A stretch of DNA of 64,000 nucleotides, from the NCBI RefSeq assembly GCF_003610695.1, contig NZ_RAQH01000001.1, positions 744,001 to 808,000 on the forward strand. Direction: 5' to 3'. The notes under the pieces are model-generated. The model did not search any database and had not been told where the DNA came from. It was given only the letters and a program-made list of their open reading frames with translations. This stretch comes from Epilithonimonas arachidiradicis (GTDB taxonomy: Bacteria > Bacteroidota > Bacteroidia > Flavobacteriales > Weeksellaceae). The position numbers and the translations under genes were made by a program. The stretch's first letter is position 1. The number at the start of each line of letters is the position of its first letter. This document shows positions 1-7,187 of the stretch, piece by piece.

Positions 1-26
1 GGTAACTTTACGGAAAATTAAAGTTA

Positions 27-458
27 ATGCAGAACAAATTGGTTATTGATATTCACAGTTTTTCTTATAAAAAGAAAGGAATTCCCAAAGATGATTCCGG
101 AAACGGCGGTGGTTTCGTTTTCGATTGCAGAGGAATCCTGAATCCCGGAAGAATTGAGGAATACAAATCACAGACAGGGAATGATATTGGTGTGCAGGAA
201 TTTTTGGAAACAAAAACAGAAATGCCTCAGTTTTTAAAATCGGTTCAGAGTCTTATTTCCATCAGTATCAGAAACTATCTGGACAGAGGTTTTGAAAATC
301 TGCAAATCAATTTTGGCTGTACCGGCGGACAACACCGTTCGGTTTATTCTGCTATTAAAACGGCTGAATTCATCAGACAGAATTTCCCGGATGCGGAAGT
401 GAGAATCCATCACGATGAGCAATTGCACCTCAATCTGTCATCGATAAGTGATAATTAA
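27..458 (+). CDS. Stand-alone RapZ C-terminal domain protein
   Basis: This 143-residue protein corresponds to the C-terminal half of the RNase adapter RapZ and lacks the N-terminal P-loop kinase-like half. The family signature GCTGGQHRSV lies near residues 98-107, and the opening LVIDIHSFSYKKGIP-like strand plus the FVFDCRGILNPG segment also fit. In enterobacteria this domain binds glucosamine-6-phosphate and the small RNA GlmZ; whether that holds here is unknown. The next gene is a MurU-like nucleotidyltransferase, which suggests a link to amino-sugar or cell-wall recycling. The ATG at 27 is the first good start, since an in-frame stop lies at 3-5. The stop codon is embedded in an inverted-repeat arm, so the last residues are encoded by the repeat. 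The family call is confident; the role is inferred. Confidence 0.85.
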   Translation: MQNKLVIDIHSFSYKKKGIPKDDSGNGGGFVFDCRGILNPGRIEEYKSQTGNDIGVQEFLETKTEMPQFLKSVQSLISISIRNYLDRGFENLQINFGCTGGQHRSVYSAIKTAEFIRQNFPDAEVRIHHDEQLHLNLSSISDN

Positions 459-494
459 GATCTATCATCCATCATTTACCAAATTATCACTTAT
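444..494. repeat. A/T-rich inverted repeat filling the gap before the nucleotidyltransferase gene
   Basis: Arms ATAAGTGATAATT (444-456) and AATTATCACTTAT (482-494) are perfect 13-base inverted repeats around a 25-base loop. The left arm contains the first base of the upstream stop codon and the right arm ends 5 bases before the next ATG, so the element occupies almost the whole intergenic space. Related TTATCAnTTATAA-type sequence recurs at 12981-13090, 36333-36372 and 40713-40750. Confidence 0.7.
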
Positions 495-499
495 AAATT

Positions 500-1213
500 A
501 TGAAGGCATTACTATTTGCTGCGGGGATGGGAACCCGACTAAAACCTTTCACAGACAATCATCCGAAAGCTTTGGCGCAAGTCAATGGCGTTGCGCTTTT
601 GGAAAGAAATATAAAGTATCTCCAGAGTTATGGGATTAATGATTTTGTCATTAATATTCATCATTTTGGAGGACAGATTTTGGCATTTTTAGCTGAAAAT
701 GATAACTTCGGTGCTAATATCGAAATCTCCAACGAGTCCGAAGAGCTTCTGGAAACCGGCGGCGGTCTTTTATTTGCTAAAAGATTCTTGGAAAACGAGA
801 AGACATTTCTGATCATGAATGTCGATATCCTGACAGATCTTAATATCACCAATTTTATCAAAATCCACGCACTCAAAGGGGGGATGATTACCTTGGCGGT
901 TTCGGATAGAGACAGTTCCAGAAAACTGATGTTCAATGACAAAATGTATCTCAAAGGCTGGAAAAACCTGAAGGACAATAAAAAGAAAGTCGTTGGTGGG
1001 ATTTTTAAACTAAGAGAACTGGCGTTCAGTGGTGTCCATTGCGTCAACTCAGAGATATTTGACAAGATGACCAGAACGGGGAAATTCTCTATTATGGATG
1101 AGTATATGGACCTGATGCAAGAAGATATTATTATTGGCTATCAGCATACTTCTAACTTGATAGATGTGGGTAAACCCGAATCGATTGCTGAAGCAGAAAA
1201 ATTATTCAAATGA
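500..1213 (+). CDS. Sugar-1-phosphate nucleotidyltransferase, MurU/GlmU-N-like
   Basis: This 237-residue protein is a single-domain nucleotidyltransferase of the GT-A fold. The activated-nucleotide loop FAAGMGTRLKPFT sits at residues 7-19, followed by the HPKAL lysine motif. MNVDILTDL near residues 102-110 supplies the metal-binding aspartate. It lacks the left-handed beta-helix acyltransferase of GlmU, which fits MurU (N-acetylmuramate-1-phosphate uridylyltransferase) or mannose-1-phosphate guanylyltransferase relatives. MurU normally works with an AmgK sugar kinase; that gene could lie upstream of the window. The substrate cannot be settled from sequence. It overlaps the next gene by 4 bases (ATGA), indicating translational coupling. 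Confidence 0.85.
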   Translation: MKALLFAAGMGTRLKPFTDNHPKALAQVNGVALLERNIKYLQSYGINDFVINIHHFGGQILAFLAENDNFGANIEISNESEELLETGGGLLFAKRFLENEKTFLIMNVDILTDLNITNFIKIHALKGGMITLAVSDRDSSRKLMFNDKMYLKGWKNLKDNKKKVVGGIFKLRELAFSGVHCVNSEIFDKMTRTGKFSIMDEYMDLMQEDIIIGYQHTSNLIDVGKPESIAEAEKLFK

Positions 1214-1920
1214 CACAACAAGACGAAGAAAAAAGACTGCACGACAGTCTCAGACAAAAAACCTGGGACGAGACCATTACCAAGGACAGTTGGATGGTTT
1301 TCAGAATTATGTCAGAATTTGTAGATGGCTATGAGAAAATGGTTCGTATTGGGCCTTGCGTTTCCATATTCGGTTCTGCGCGGCTGAAAGAAGACAGCTA
1401 TTATTATAAAATGGCTTCAGAGATTGCGAAAAAAATTACGGAAATCGGATTTGGAGTAATCACGGGCGGCGGGCCGGGAATTATGGAAGCCGGAAACAGA
1501 GGCGCCAGCGGACACGGAAAATCAATCGGTTTGAATATCGAACTGCCTTTTGAGCAACACTTTAATCCATATGTTGACAAAGGTTATAATATCAATTTTG
1601 ATTATTTTTTCGTTAGAAAAGTAATGTTCGTAAAATATTCTCAAGGTTTTGTCGTAATGCCAGGAGGTTTCGGAACATTGGATGAATTATCGGAAGCCTT
1701 GACATTAATCCAAACCAATAAAATAGGGAAATTCCCAATTGTTTTAGTCGGAAGCGAGTTCTGGAGCGGCTTATTGGACTGGTTCAAAGGAACGTTACTG
1801 AAAGAGGGATTGATCGCAGAGCAGGATCTTTCGCTTTTCAGAGTGGTGGATACTGCGGAAGATGCAGTGGCACACATCAAGGCATTTTATGATAAATATT
1901 CGGTGAGTGTCAACTTTTAG
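1210..1920 (+). CDS. LOG-family (TIGR00730) nucleotide-binding protein
   Basis: This 236-residue Rossmann-fold protein belongs to the 'lysine decarboxylase-like' LOG family. Its members that have been tested are mostly cytokinin-riboside 5'-monophosphate phosphoribohydrolases or nucleotide hydrolases, not decarboxylases. The two hallmark motifs are present: GGGPGIMEAGNRGA at about residues 87-100 and PGGFGTLDE at about 151-159. An N-terminal helical extension of some 50 residues precedes the FGSAR strand. The start overlaps the stop of the nucleotidyltransferase by 4 bases, so the two are probably cotranslated. The family is clear; the physiological substrate in this organism is not. Confidence 0.88.
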   Translation: MTQQDEEKRLHDSLRQKTWDETITKDSWMVFRIMSEFVDGYEKMVRIGPCVSIFGSARLKEDSYYYKMASEIAKKITEIGFGVITGGGPGIMEAGNRGASGHGKSIGLNIELPFEQHFNPYVDKGYNINFDYFFVRKVMFVKYSQGFVVMPGGFGTLDELSEALTLIQTNKIGKFPIVLVGSEFWSGLLDWFKGTLLKEGLIAEQDLSLFRVVDTAEDAVAHIKAFYDKYSVSVNF

Positions 1921-1978
1921 CATCTGGCATATAATTTGACCAACATCTTTACTAAAGTTATTAAAATATTACAAAAAA

Positions 1979-2452
1979 ATGAAAAAATCATTATTCATAT
2001 TGTCTTTGGGGATTTTGCTTATCAGCTTTTTCAGCTTCAAAGATTTTGACTTCTTTTCATCTATGACCAAGGTGGATTATATTGATGGGAGCAAGACACT
2101 TAAATTCACGACTAAATTAAATACCAGTCATATTTCGCAAGCGGTGAAAATTGATCCCGCAACAGCAGGTTTCGAAGCGGAAGTAAAAAAATATGTGAAC
2201 AATAATGTGGACGTTGCCATAAATGGTGCTGCTAAAACGTTAACCTTTACAGGAAGCCAGGTGAATGGTGAATCTGTTTGGGTTTATTATGAAGTTGCGA
2301 ATGTCTCTGATATCGCCAGCTTAAAAATCAAAAACAGCATCCTGATTGGGCAGTTTCCAAAACAGGTGAATATAATGAACATCACCTACAAAGGAAATCT
2401 GAAAACAGTCAATTTCCAAAAGGGAAAGGAAACTGCGGAAGTTAGTTTCTAG
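1979..2452 (+). CDS. Small exported protein, DUF6702-like
   Basis: This 157-residue protein has an N-terminal hydrophobic segment (residues 4-22) that could be a signal peptide or membrane anchor. A beta-rich domain follows, with regularly spaced strands (VDYIDGSKTLKFTTKLNTSH, VDVAINGAAKTLTFTGS, VWVYYEVANV, VNIMNITYKG). The pattern resembles the DUF6702 family of Bacteroidota, although the usual FHPYY-type opening is replaced by FFSSMTKVDYI. The function of that family is unknown. It is a separate unit 58 bases after the LOG gene and ends in a strong bidirectional terminator. The assignment to DUF6702 is from memory of the pattern and is moderate. Confidence 0.7.
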   Translation: MKKSLFILSLGILLISFFSFKDFDFFSSMTKVDYIDGSKTLKFTTKLNTSHISQAVKIDPATAGFEAEVKKYVNNNVDVAINGAAKTLTFTGSQVNGESVWVYYEVANVSDIASLKIKNSILIGQFPKQVNIMNITYKGNLKTVNFQKGKETAEVSF

Positions 2453-2460
2453 ATAAAATC

Positions 2461-2488
2461 AAAGTCGGCAAAGCGCCGACTTTTTTAT
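2461..2488. terminator. Bidirectional intrinsic terminator
   Basis: The arms AAAGTCGGC (2461-2469) and GCCGACTTT (2475-2483) form a 9-bp stem with a 5-base loop. A T-run follows on the plus strand and A/T sequence on the other side. It serves the convergent genes ending at 2452 and 2490. Confidence 0.9.
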
Positions 2489-2489
2489 T

Positions 2490-3254
2490 TTATTCTGTTT
2501 CGATAACGATGAGCTGATCTTTATCTTTGAACTGATGTTCCTTATCCATCAGTTCTTTTAAACTAAAGTTAACTTCAATTGTATTGTTGTCCACTTTTTT
2601 GATCCAGTCGTGCTTACCTGTCACGGATTTAATTTTCTTGTCAAAAACCAATTTGTTTTTAAGGTCCATATCCATCATACTCAGGATGCCATCCAGGTCT
2701 TCCTTAGTGGTTTGTCCGTCGGTCTCGCCACCTTTCAGAAGTGCTTCCAGATCAGCTGGAGACATCTGTAGTTTTGACATATCTATTTTCAAAGCTTTGC
2801 CGTTCCAGTCATCAAATGCATTATTATTCATCACCGATGCTTCTTTGCCCATTACCGCACCAACGCCGGACAATTCTTCATTTGTCAAAGGATCGGATTT
2901 AACAGAAAAACCTTTGAATTTGTCCGCATCGAAATTTCCTTTGAAAAAGATTTTTTTCATCAGCTTGATCGAGTCCTGATTCGTTGGTGCTTTGCCTTCA
3001 GCTTTCTGAATATCGTATAGGTTTTGCCAGGTGCGCGGATACTTATCCATCTTCATAAAGTCAGCGTTTTGATTCAGGGAATCGGGCATAAAAGACTGCA
3101 TCATTTCCAAAGCTTGTGACATATCGATATCTGTCGCAAAACTCATTTTTTTGTCAGCGTAATAGTGATTGGTTGTAGATACAGAGCAGGATTGTAAAGA
3201 TAAAATACCAAAGACTACAATTATAATGTTCCGAAGATTGAGAAGTTTATTCAT
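2490..3254 (-). CDS. Unknown lipoprotein
   Basis: This 254-residue protein has a lipoprotein signal peptide: a hydrophobic stretch at residues 9-22 followed by the lipobox LQSCS, with Cys23 as the expected lipid-modified residue. The mature part is hydrophilic and rich in Met, Asp and Lys. It contains several short helical stretches (DMSQALEMMQSFMPD, DLDGILSMMDMDLKN) and a C-terminal strand-rich part (DNNTIEVNFSLKEL). I recognise no enzyme motif or named domain. It faces away from the cbb3 cluster terminus and sits alone between the shared terminator and the SafE-like gene, so context gives no functional hint. Confidence 0.75.
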   Translation of the reverse strand: MNKLLNLRNIIIVVFGILSLQSCSVSTTNHYYADKKMSFATDIDMSQALEMMQSFMPDSLNQNADFMKMDKYPRTWQNLYDIQKAEGKAPTNQDSIKLMKKIFFKGNFDADKFKGFSVKSDPLTNEELSGVGAVMGKEASVMNNNAFDDWNGKALKIDMSKLQMSPADLEALLKGGETDGQTTKEDLDGILSMMDMDLKNKLVFDKKIKSVTGKHDWIKKVDNNTIEVNFSLKELMDKEHQFKDKDQLIVIETE

Positions 3255-3323
3255 AGCGTTTAATTTAAAATCGATTTAGAATTAATGGCTTTAAAATTAA
3301 TGCAAATCCTGACTGAAACTTGG

Positions 3324-4061
3324 TTAATGGCAATTGGTATGATCCATATGGAAACCGTCTGTAGAATGCTGAACGTGCAAAGATTCTGACTTTGGAGAAA
3401 CATACGGAATTCCTAATTCTAATCCTCTAAGGATGAATAATCCACCTAAAAAAAACATCATCACAGGAATCACTCTCAATATTTTTACCCGGAACGTAGT
3501 TGTAATGAAGTTGCCAAGAAAAACAACAGCGAACATAAACGGGAAAGTTCCCAAACCGAATAACAGCATAAAAAGTGAACTTTGCCAGATTCCACCGGCG
3601 GCTAATGATGCCGTCAGAGCCATATAAACCATCCCACACGGTAAGAATCCGTTCAGGATTCCGGTTGCAAAACGGGATTTGTAATCTGGTCTCTGGAGTA
3701 TTTTTCCCAATTGCATCTTAACTTTCAATAAAGCTTTTGAGACAAATGGAATTTTGGTGGCAAAATCTTTTCCTCCGAAAGATGAGACGGCCATTATTAT
3801 CAAAAGAATTCCGACGGAAACCGTTAAGTATTTTTGAAAACCTGCCAGTTCAAAGCTCTGACCAATGATTCCTAAAACGGCTCCCAGAATAGAGTAGGTG
3901 AGGATTCTTCCTAATTGATAAGTGATATTTTGTAAATAGAAATTGGCTTTTTGATTTTTGGTAAGACCCATAGATAAAGCGATAGGACCGCACATCCCAA
4001 TACAGTGGAATCCTGATGCGAAACCCAGTCCAATCGCTGATATTATGAAGGTCATTTCCAT
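3324..4061 (-). CDS. SafE/UreH-like six-TM protein at the end of the cbb3 operon
   Basis: This 245-residue polytopic membrane protein belongs to the sulfite exporter TauE/SafE or UreH-domain family. It opens with the characteristic SGFHCIGMCGPIALSMG (residues 15-31); the Cys/His/Met pattern and the later NGFLPCGMVYMAL repeat are typical. Proteins of this type at the end of cco operons are thought to help metal supply for oxidase assembly, but this is context-based. The tail, residues 229-245, is rich in histidine and ends in Cys-His, a plausible metal-binding site. The start overlaps the end of fixH by 10 bases, so the genes form one operon. Confidence 0.85.
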   Translation of the reverse strand: MEMTFIISAIGLGFASGFHCIGMCGPIALSMGLTKNQKANFYLQNITYQLGRILTYSILGAVLGIIGQSFELAGFQKYLTVSVGILLIIMAVSSFGGKDFATKIPFVSKALLKVKMQLGKILQRPDYKSRFATGILNGFLPCGMVYMALTASLAAGGIWQSSLFMLLFGLGTFPFMFAVVFLGNFITTTFRVKILRVIPVMMFFLGGLFILRGLELGIPYVSPKSESLHVQHSTDGFHMDHTNCH

Positions 4062-4501
4062 AGAATGTCGTAATCTATCTGGTAGGGTTTTTTATTTTCT
4101 GCCCATCTCAATTTCAAGGTGTAAGAACCTGTAGAAATCACTTTTTTGGGAATAACGAACGTGTTGCTTTCCAATATAATTTCTTTTTTCACATCCAGAT
4201 TAGAATCTTCTGTACGGAACAATACGAAATTGACTTTTTTATCGTCCGGTTTTATCGCATCCGGAAAGGTGATCTGGATACCTTCAGCAGTTGCTCTGTA
4301 AACGGGTGTTTTCTCCAGCTTAGCAGCATTGTCCTTTGCATCAATAATTTTTTGATATTCCAGCTCTTCTTCGTAATAGTTGTTGGAGATCATATCTGCA
4401 TTTTGTTTTCCCATAGGAAAGATAAAAATCAGAAATAAGATGAACAGGATAAAACATCCCAATGCAATGGCTAAACCGTGTCCCCAATGTAATTTTTTCA
4501 T
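4052..4501 (-). CDS. fixH: FixH family protein, cbb3 oxidase maturation
   Basis: This 149-residue protein has a single N-terminal membrane helix (residues 9-30, WGHGLAIALGCFILFILFL) and a periplasmic beta-domain with the NNYYEEELEYQK motif expected of FixH/CcoH-like proteins. FixH-type proteins associate with the P-type ATPase CcoI and assist assembly of cbb3 cytochrome oxidase. It lies 15 bases downstream of ccoG and overlaps the SafE-like gene. The combination of length, topology and locus makes the assignment strong even though the periplasmic part is divergent. Confidence 0.88.
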   Translation of the reverse strand: MKKLHWGHGLAIALGCFILFILFLIFIFPMGKQNADMISNNYYEEELEYQKIIDAKDNAAKLEKTPVYRATAEGIQITFPDAIKPDDKKVNFVLFRTEDSNLDVKKEIILESNTFVIPKKVISTGSYTLKLRWAENKKPYQIDYDILWK

Positions 4502-4516
4502 TTTTCTGATCTCTGT

Positions 4517-5968
4517 TTAAAATTGAAATTTGAAAGGGCCTTCAAAATAAGTATTGTAAGAATCCAGCAATTCTCCGTTCATATCATAAACGCCAAGCGT
4601 TAGGTTCTGTTTGGATAATTTGATTTGGCTTTCCGGGAAACTTACGTTGATTGTTCCTTTTATCATTGCATCTCTTTTCAAAACAATTTTGTTTGATGCG
4701 CTAGATGATATTTCTCCGTTAGCTGGCTCAATAATTTTGATGATAACGGTTTTCGTTTCATTGGACTTGTTGAGGAAGGTATAATTATAAGTATTAGTGA
4801 TTTTTCCGTCTCTGACAAAGAATGTTGATCCAGGAGGTTTCAGGAATTTTGCTTCCATTTCGCCTCTATTGTAAAGTAGTAATCCAAGAAATCCTACCAG
4901 CAAAGCTAATATCACCGAATAGATCTTCATCTTGCCAGAGAATTTGAACTGCTGTTGTTCTTCGATTTCTTTTTCGGAAGCATAACGAATTAGCCCGGTT
5001 GGAAGTCCAACTTTGATCATGACTTCATCACAAGCATCGATACAAGCAGTACAGTTCACACATTCCATCTGCAGACCATCTCTGATGTCGATCCCGGTAG
5101 GACAAACTACAACACATTGTTTACAGTCGATACAATCGCCTTTACTCTGTGCCCGTCTGTCTTCTCCTTTTTTCCATTTGGAACGGTTTTCGCCTCTTTT
5201 ATAATCGTAAAAAACGTTAATGGTTTCTTTGTCAATCAAAACACCCTGCAACCTTCCGTATGGACAAACCATTGTACAAACCTGTTCTCTGAACCAAGCA
5301 AATACAAAATAAAATGCTGCCGTGAACATAATCATTACCAGAAAGTTGGTCGGTTTTGCAAAAGGACCTTCCTGCATTATTCTGAAAACTTCCTCATAAC
5401 CGACAATATACATAAACATAATGTGAGTAATGATTAACGAAATCAAAATGAATATAGACCACTTCAAGGATCTTTTCCATATTTTTTCAGAATCCCAAGG
5501 CTGATTATCTAGTCTGATCTGCTTGTTTCTGTCTCCCTCTATAGCATATTCGATCTTACGGAATATCATTTCTAAAAAGATGGTTTGCGGACAAATCCAT
5601 CCACAAAAAATCCTTCCGAAGGCTACTGTAAAAAGAATAATGAATATCAGTGAAGCGATAGCACCTAATGCTAGTATAAAAAAATCCTGAGGATAAAAAG
5701 GCTGACCGAAAATGAAAAACTGTCGGTCTATGATGTTGAACATCAACAGCGGATTCCCATTAAATTTGAGGAACGGCAAAGTAAAATAGATGATTAATAA
5801 GAAAATGCTTACGAGGACTCGGTAATTGGTATATTTTCCCTTCGGTTTTCTTGGATAGACCCATCTTCTTTTTCCGGTATTATCCATTGTACCAACAGAG
5901 TCTCTGAATGTTTCAGCTTCTACTACCCAGCTTTCGGCTTCGTTGTATTTTTTTTCTGTAGTACTCAT
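4517..5968 (-). CDS. ccoG: CcoG, cytochrome c oxidase accessory protein (FixG type)
   Basis: This is a polyferredoxin-type membrane protein of about 483 residues. It has several membrane helices, the motif CGWICPQT, a CTMVCPYGR motif, and two 4Fe-4S cluster-binding blocks (CIDCKQCVVVCP and CVNCTACIDACD). An Ig-like periplasmic C-terminal domain begins with the LKPPGSTFFVRDG strand. CcoG acts in cbb3 oxidase biogenesis, where it has been shown to reduce Cu(II). I prefer the ATG at 5968 (MSTTEKKYN) to the upstream in-frame ATG at 6028, because the added residues would lie inside the hairpin region between ccoP and ccoG and look non-coding. It follows ccoP by 110 bases. Confidence 0.93.
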   Translation of the reverse strand: MSTTEKKYNEAESWVVEAETFRDSVGTMDNTGKRRWVYPRKPKGKYTNYRVLVSIFLLIIYFTLPFLKFNGNPLLMFNIIDRQFFIFGQPFYPQDFFILALGAIASLIFIILFTVAFGRIFCGWICPQTIFLEMIFRKIEYAIEGDRNKQIRLDNQPWDSEKIWKRSLKWSIFILISLIITHIMFMYIVGYEEVFRIMQEGPFAKPTNFLVMIMFTAAFYFVFAWFREQVCTMVCPYGRLQGVLIDKETINVFYDYKRGENRSKWKKGEDRRAQSKGDCIDCKQCVVVCPTGIDIRDGLQMECVNCTACIDACDEVMIKVGLPTGLIRYASEKEIEEQQQFKFSGKMKIYSVILALLVGFLGLLLYNRGEMEAKFLKPPGSTFFVRDGKITNTYNYTFLNKSNETKTVIIKIIEPANGEISSSASNKIVLKRDAMIKGTINVSFPESQIKLSKQNLTLGVYDMNGELLDSYNTYFEGPFKFQF

Positions 5969-5980
5969 ATCATTTAGATA

Positions 5981-6071
5981 AAAAAAGAGATTGCCCGAAA
6001 AAGGAATTAATGGTAATTCTTTTTTCAAATATCATTCCGAACAGAACGATATTTTTCTGACAATCTCTTTT
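5981..6071 (-). terminator. Branched hairpin between ccoP and ccoG, attenuator or terminator candidate
   Basis: Outer arms at 5983-5993 and 6061-6071 (AAAAGAGATTG and CAATCTCTTTT) are an 11-base inverted repeat. Inside lies a second stem, 6027-6037 with 6044-6054 (AAATATCATTC and GAACGATATTT, one G-U pair), and a third, weaker one at about 6001-6026 with AATTA arms around ATGG. In the minus-strand transcript the outer right arm is followed by a U-run. This gives either a compound intrinsic terminator or a three-way-junction RNA that tunes ccoG-fixH-safE expression relative to the oxidase subunits. Confidence 0.65.
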
Positions 6072-6078
6072 GTATGTA

Positions 6079-6963
6079 TTAATTAGATTTTTCCCAATGA
6101 GCTTCTGTTCCCTGAGGAGCAGCGCCACCTTGTGCAGGCGTGATAGGCGCCTGTTCCTGGTTGATGTGATAGACGTAAGCCGCAACTTTTTCTATATCAT
6201 TTCCGGTAAGAATACCATTCTTACCCCAAGCTTGCATAGTAGGATTGTTCTTACTACCATTTTCAACCATATAGAAAACGTTTTTGAACAAAGTCTTTTC
6301 CGGCTGGTTGATCCAGAAACCATCTGTAAGGTTTGGTCCGATACCGCCTTTACCTCCCTCACCGTGACAAGTCACACAGTTGGTTTGGAAGATAACTTTT
6401 CCTTCTTCTACATTATCTTCAGAGAATTTTGCTGTTTCAATAGTAGCCTGAGGAACAGTTTTCATATAATCCTCTACAGCAGCAATTTGCTCTTTATATT
6501 CCTGATCGTACTCTTTGTAAGGGTGTGCAAAGTCTGTTAAGAAATATGATGACACATATAAAATACAGTATGCAACGCCAAAATAGAATAGACCTAACCA
6601 CCATTTTGGAAGCTGATTGTCAAGCTCCATAATTCCGTCAAAACCGTGGTCGATAAGGATATCTTTTTCTTCTTTTTCAGACTGGCTTTTGAATGCACCG
6701 TTCCAAAGATATTGGAAATAAGGTACGTTTTTTTCCTTTAGATAAGCAGCTTTTTCAGCATCAGTTAGTTTCTTGAATTTTTCATTCTCAATCAAATCGC
6801 CAATGGCTGTTTGAATGAATACAACAATGATACTGATCAGAGCTGTTCCCAAGAAGTATCTTGATGTCAGGAAGTCTGATGTTTGCGAGAACATATAAAA
6901 GACTACTAATAATAATCCTAAAACGATTAAAATATTAATATAAACAGGTGTTCTTCTTTTCAT
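6079..6963 (-). CDS. ccoP: CcoP-like cbb3 oxidase subunit with one heme c site
   Basis: This 294-residue membrane-anchored cytochrome c subunit has two membrane segments: residues about 8-26, and about 120-140 around LGLFYFGVAYCILYV, with the DNQLPKWWLGLFY motif typical of the CcoP N-terminal domain. A single cytochrome c domain carries CVTCH at about residues 196-200 and the axial Met in the NNPTMQAWG region. CcoP of proteobacteria has two heme c sites; only one is visible here, which matches the shorter form seen in Bacteroidota. The C-terminus ends in a low-complexity Ala/Pro/Gly tail. It is followed by the branched hairpin. Confidence 0.92.
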   Translation of the reverse strand: MKRRTPVYINILIVLGLLLVVFYMFSQTSDFLTSRYFLGTALISIIVVFIQTAIGDLIENEKFKKLTDAEKAAYLKEKNVPYFQYLWNGAFKSQSEKEEKDILIDHGFDGIMELDNQLPKWWLGLFYFGVAYCILYVSSYFLTDFAHPYKEYDQEYKEQIAAVEDYMKTVPQATIETAKFSEDNVEEGKVIFQTNCVTCHGEGGKGGIGPNLTDGFWINQPEKTLFKNVFYMVENGSKNNPTMQAWGKNGILTGNDIEKVAAYVYHINQEQAPITPAQGGAAPQGTEAHWEKSN

Positions 6964-6981
6964 GATTAATTTCTTTATAAA

Positions 6982-7176
6982 TTACAAAGTTTGATTCTCG
7001 TCATCGTCTTTTTCCAAAGGTGCGTTCTCTTCTTCCTTGTAATATTTTTTCGGTCTGTTGATTACGATGTAAACCACAACCAAAAAGAACAAGATGAAGA
7101 TGATCATTGCCAAAGTTTGGAAGAACCCTGCGTTTTCTACACTAGAGACGATGTCTTTGAAACTTTGCGGAATCAT
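6982..7176 (-). CDS. CcoQ-like small subunit of cbb3 oxidase
   Basis: This 64-residue protein has one membrane helix (residues about 22-41, LAMIIFILFFLVVVYIVINR) preceded by a short amphipathic stretch and followed by a charged cytoplasmic tail (PKKYYKEEENAPLEKDDDENQ). Its size, topology and position between ccoNO and ccoP match CcoQ (FixQ), which stabilises the cbb3 complex. CcoQ sequences are poorly conserved, so the call leans on position. Gaps are 11 bases to ccoNO and 18 to ccoP, consistent with one transcript. Confidence 0.82.
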   Translation of the reverse strand: MIPQSFKDIVSSVENAGFFQTLAMIIFILFFLVVVYIVINRPKKYYKEEENAPLEKDDDENQTL

Positions 7177-7187
7177 TTTATTTAATT

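Noticed and set aside
1-26. Possible tail of an upstream gene (frame 1 reads a few codons to a stop at 19-21)
   Set aside because: Only six codons are visible, too few to support a gene; an upstream gene is plausible but not shown.
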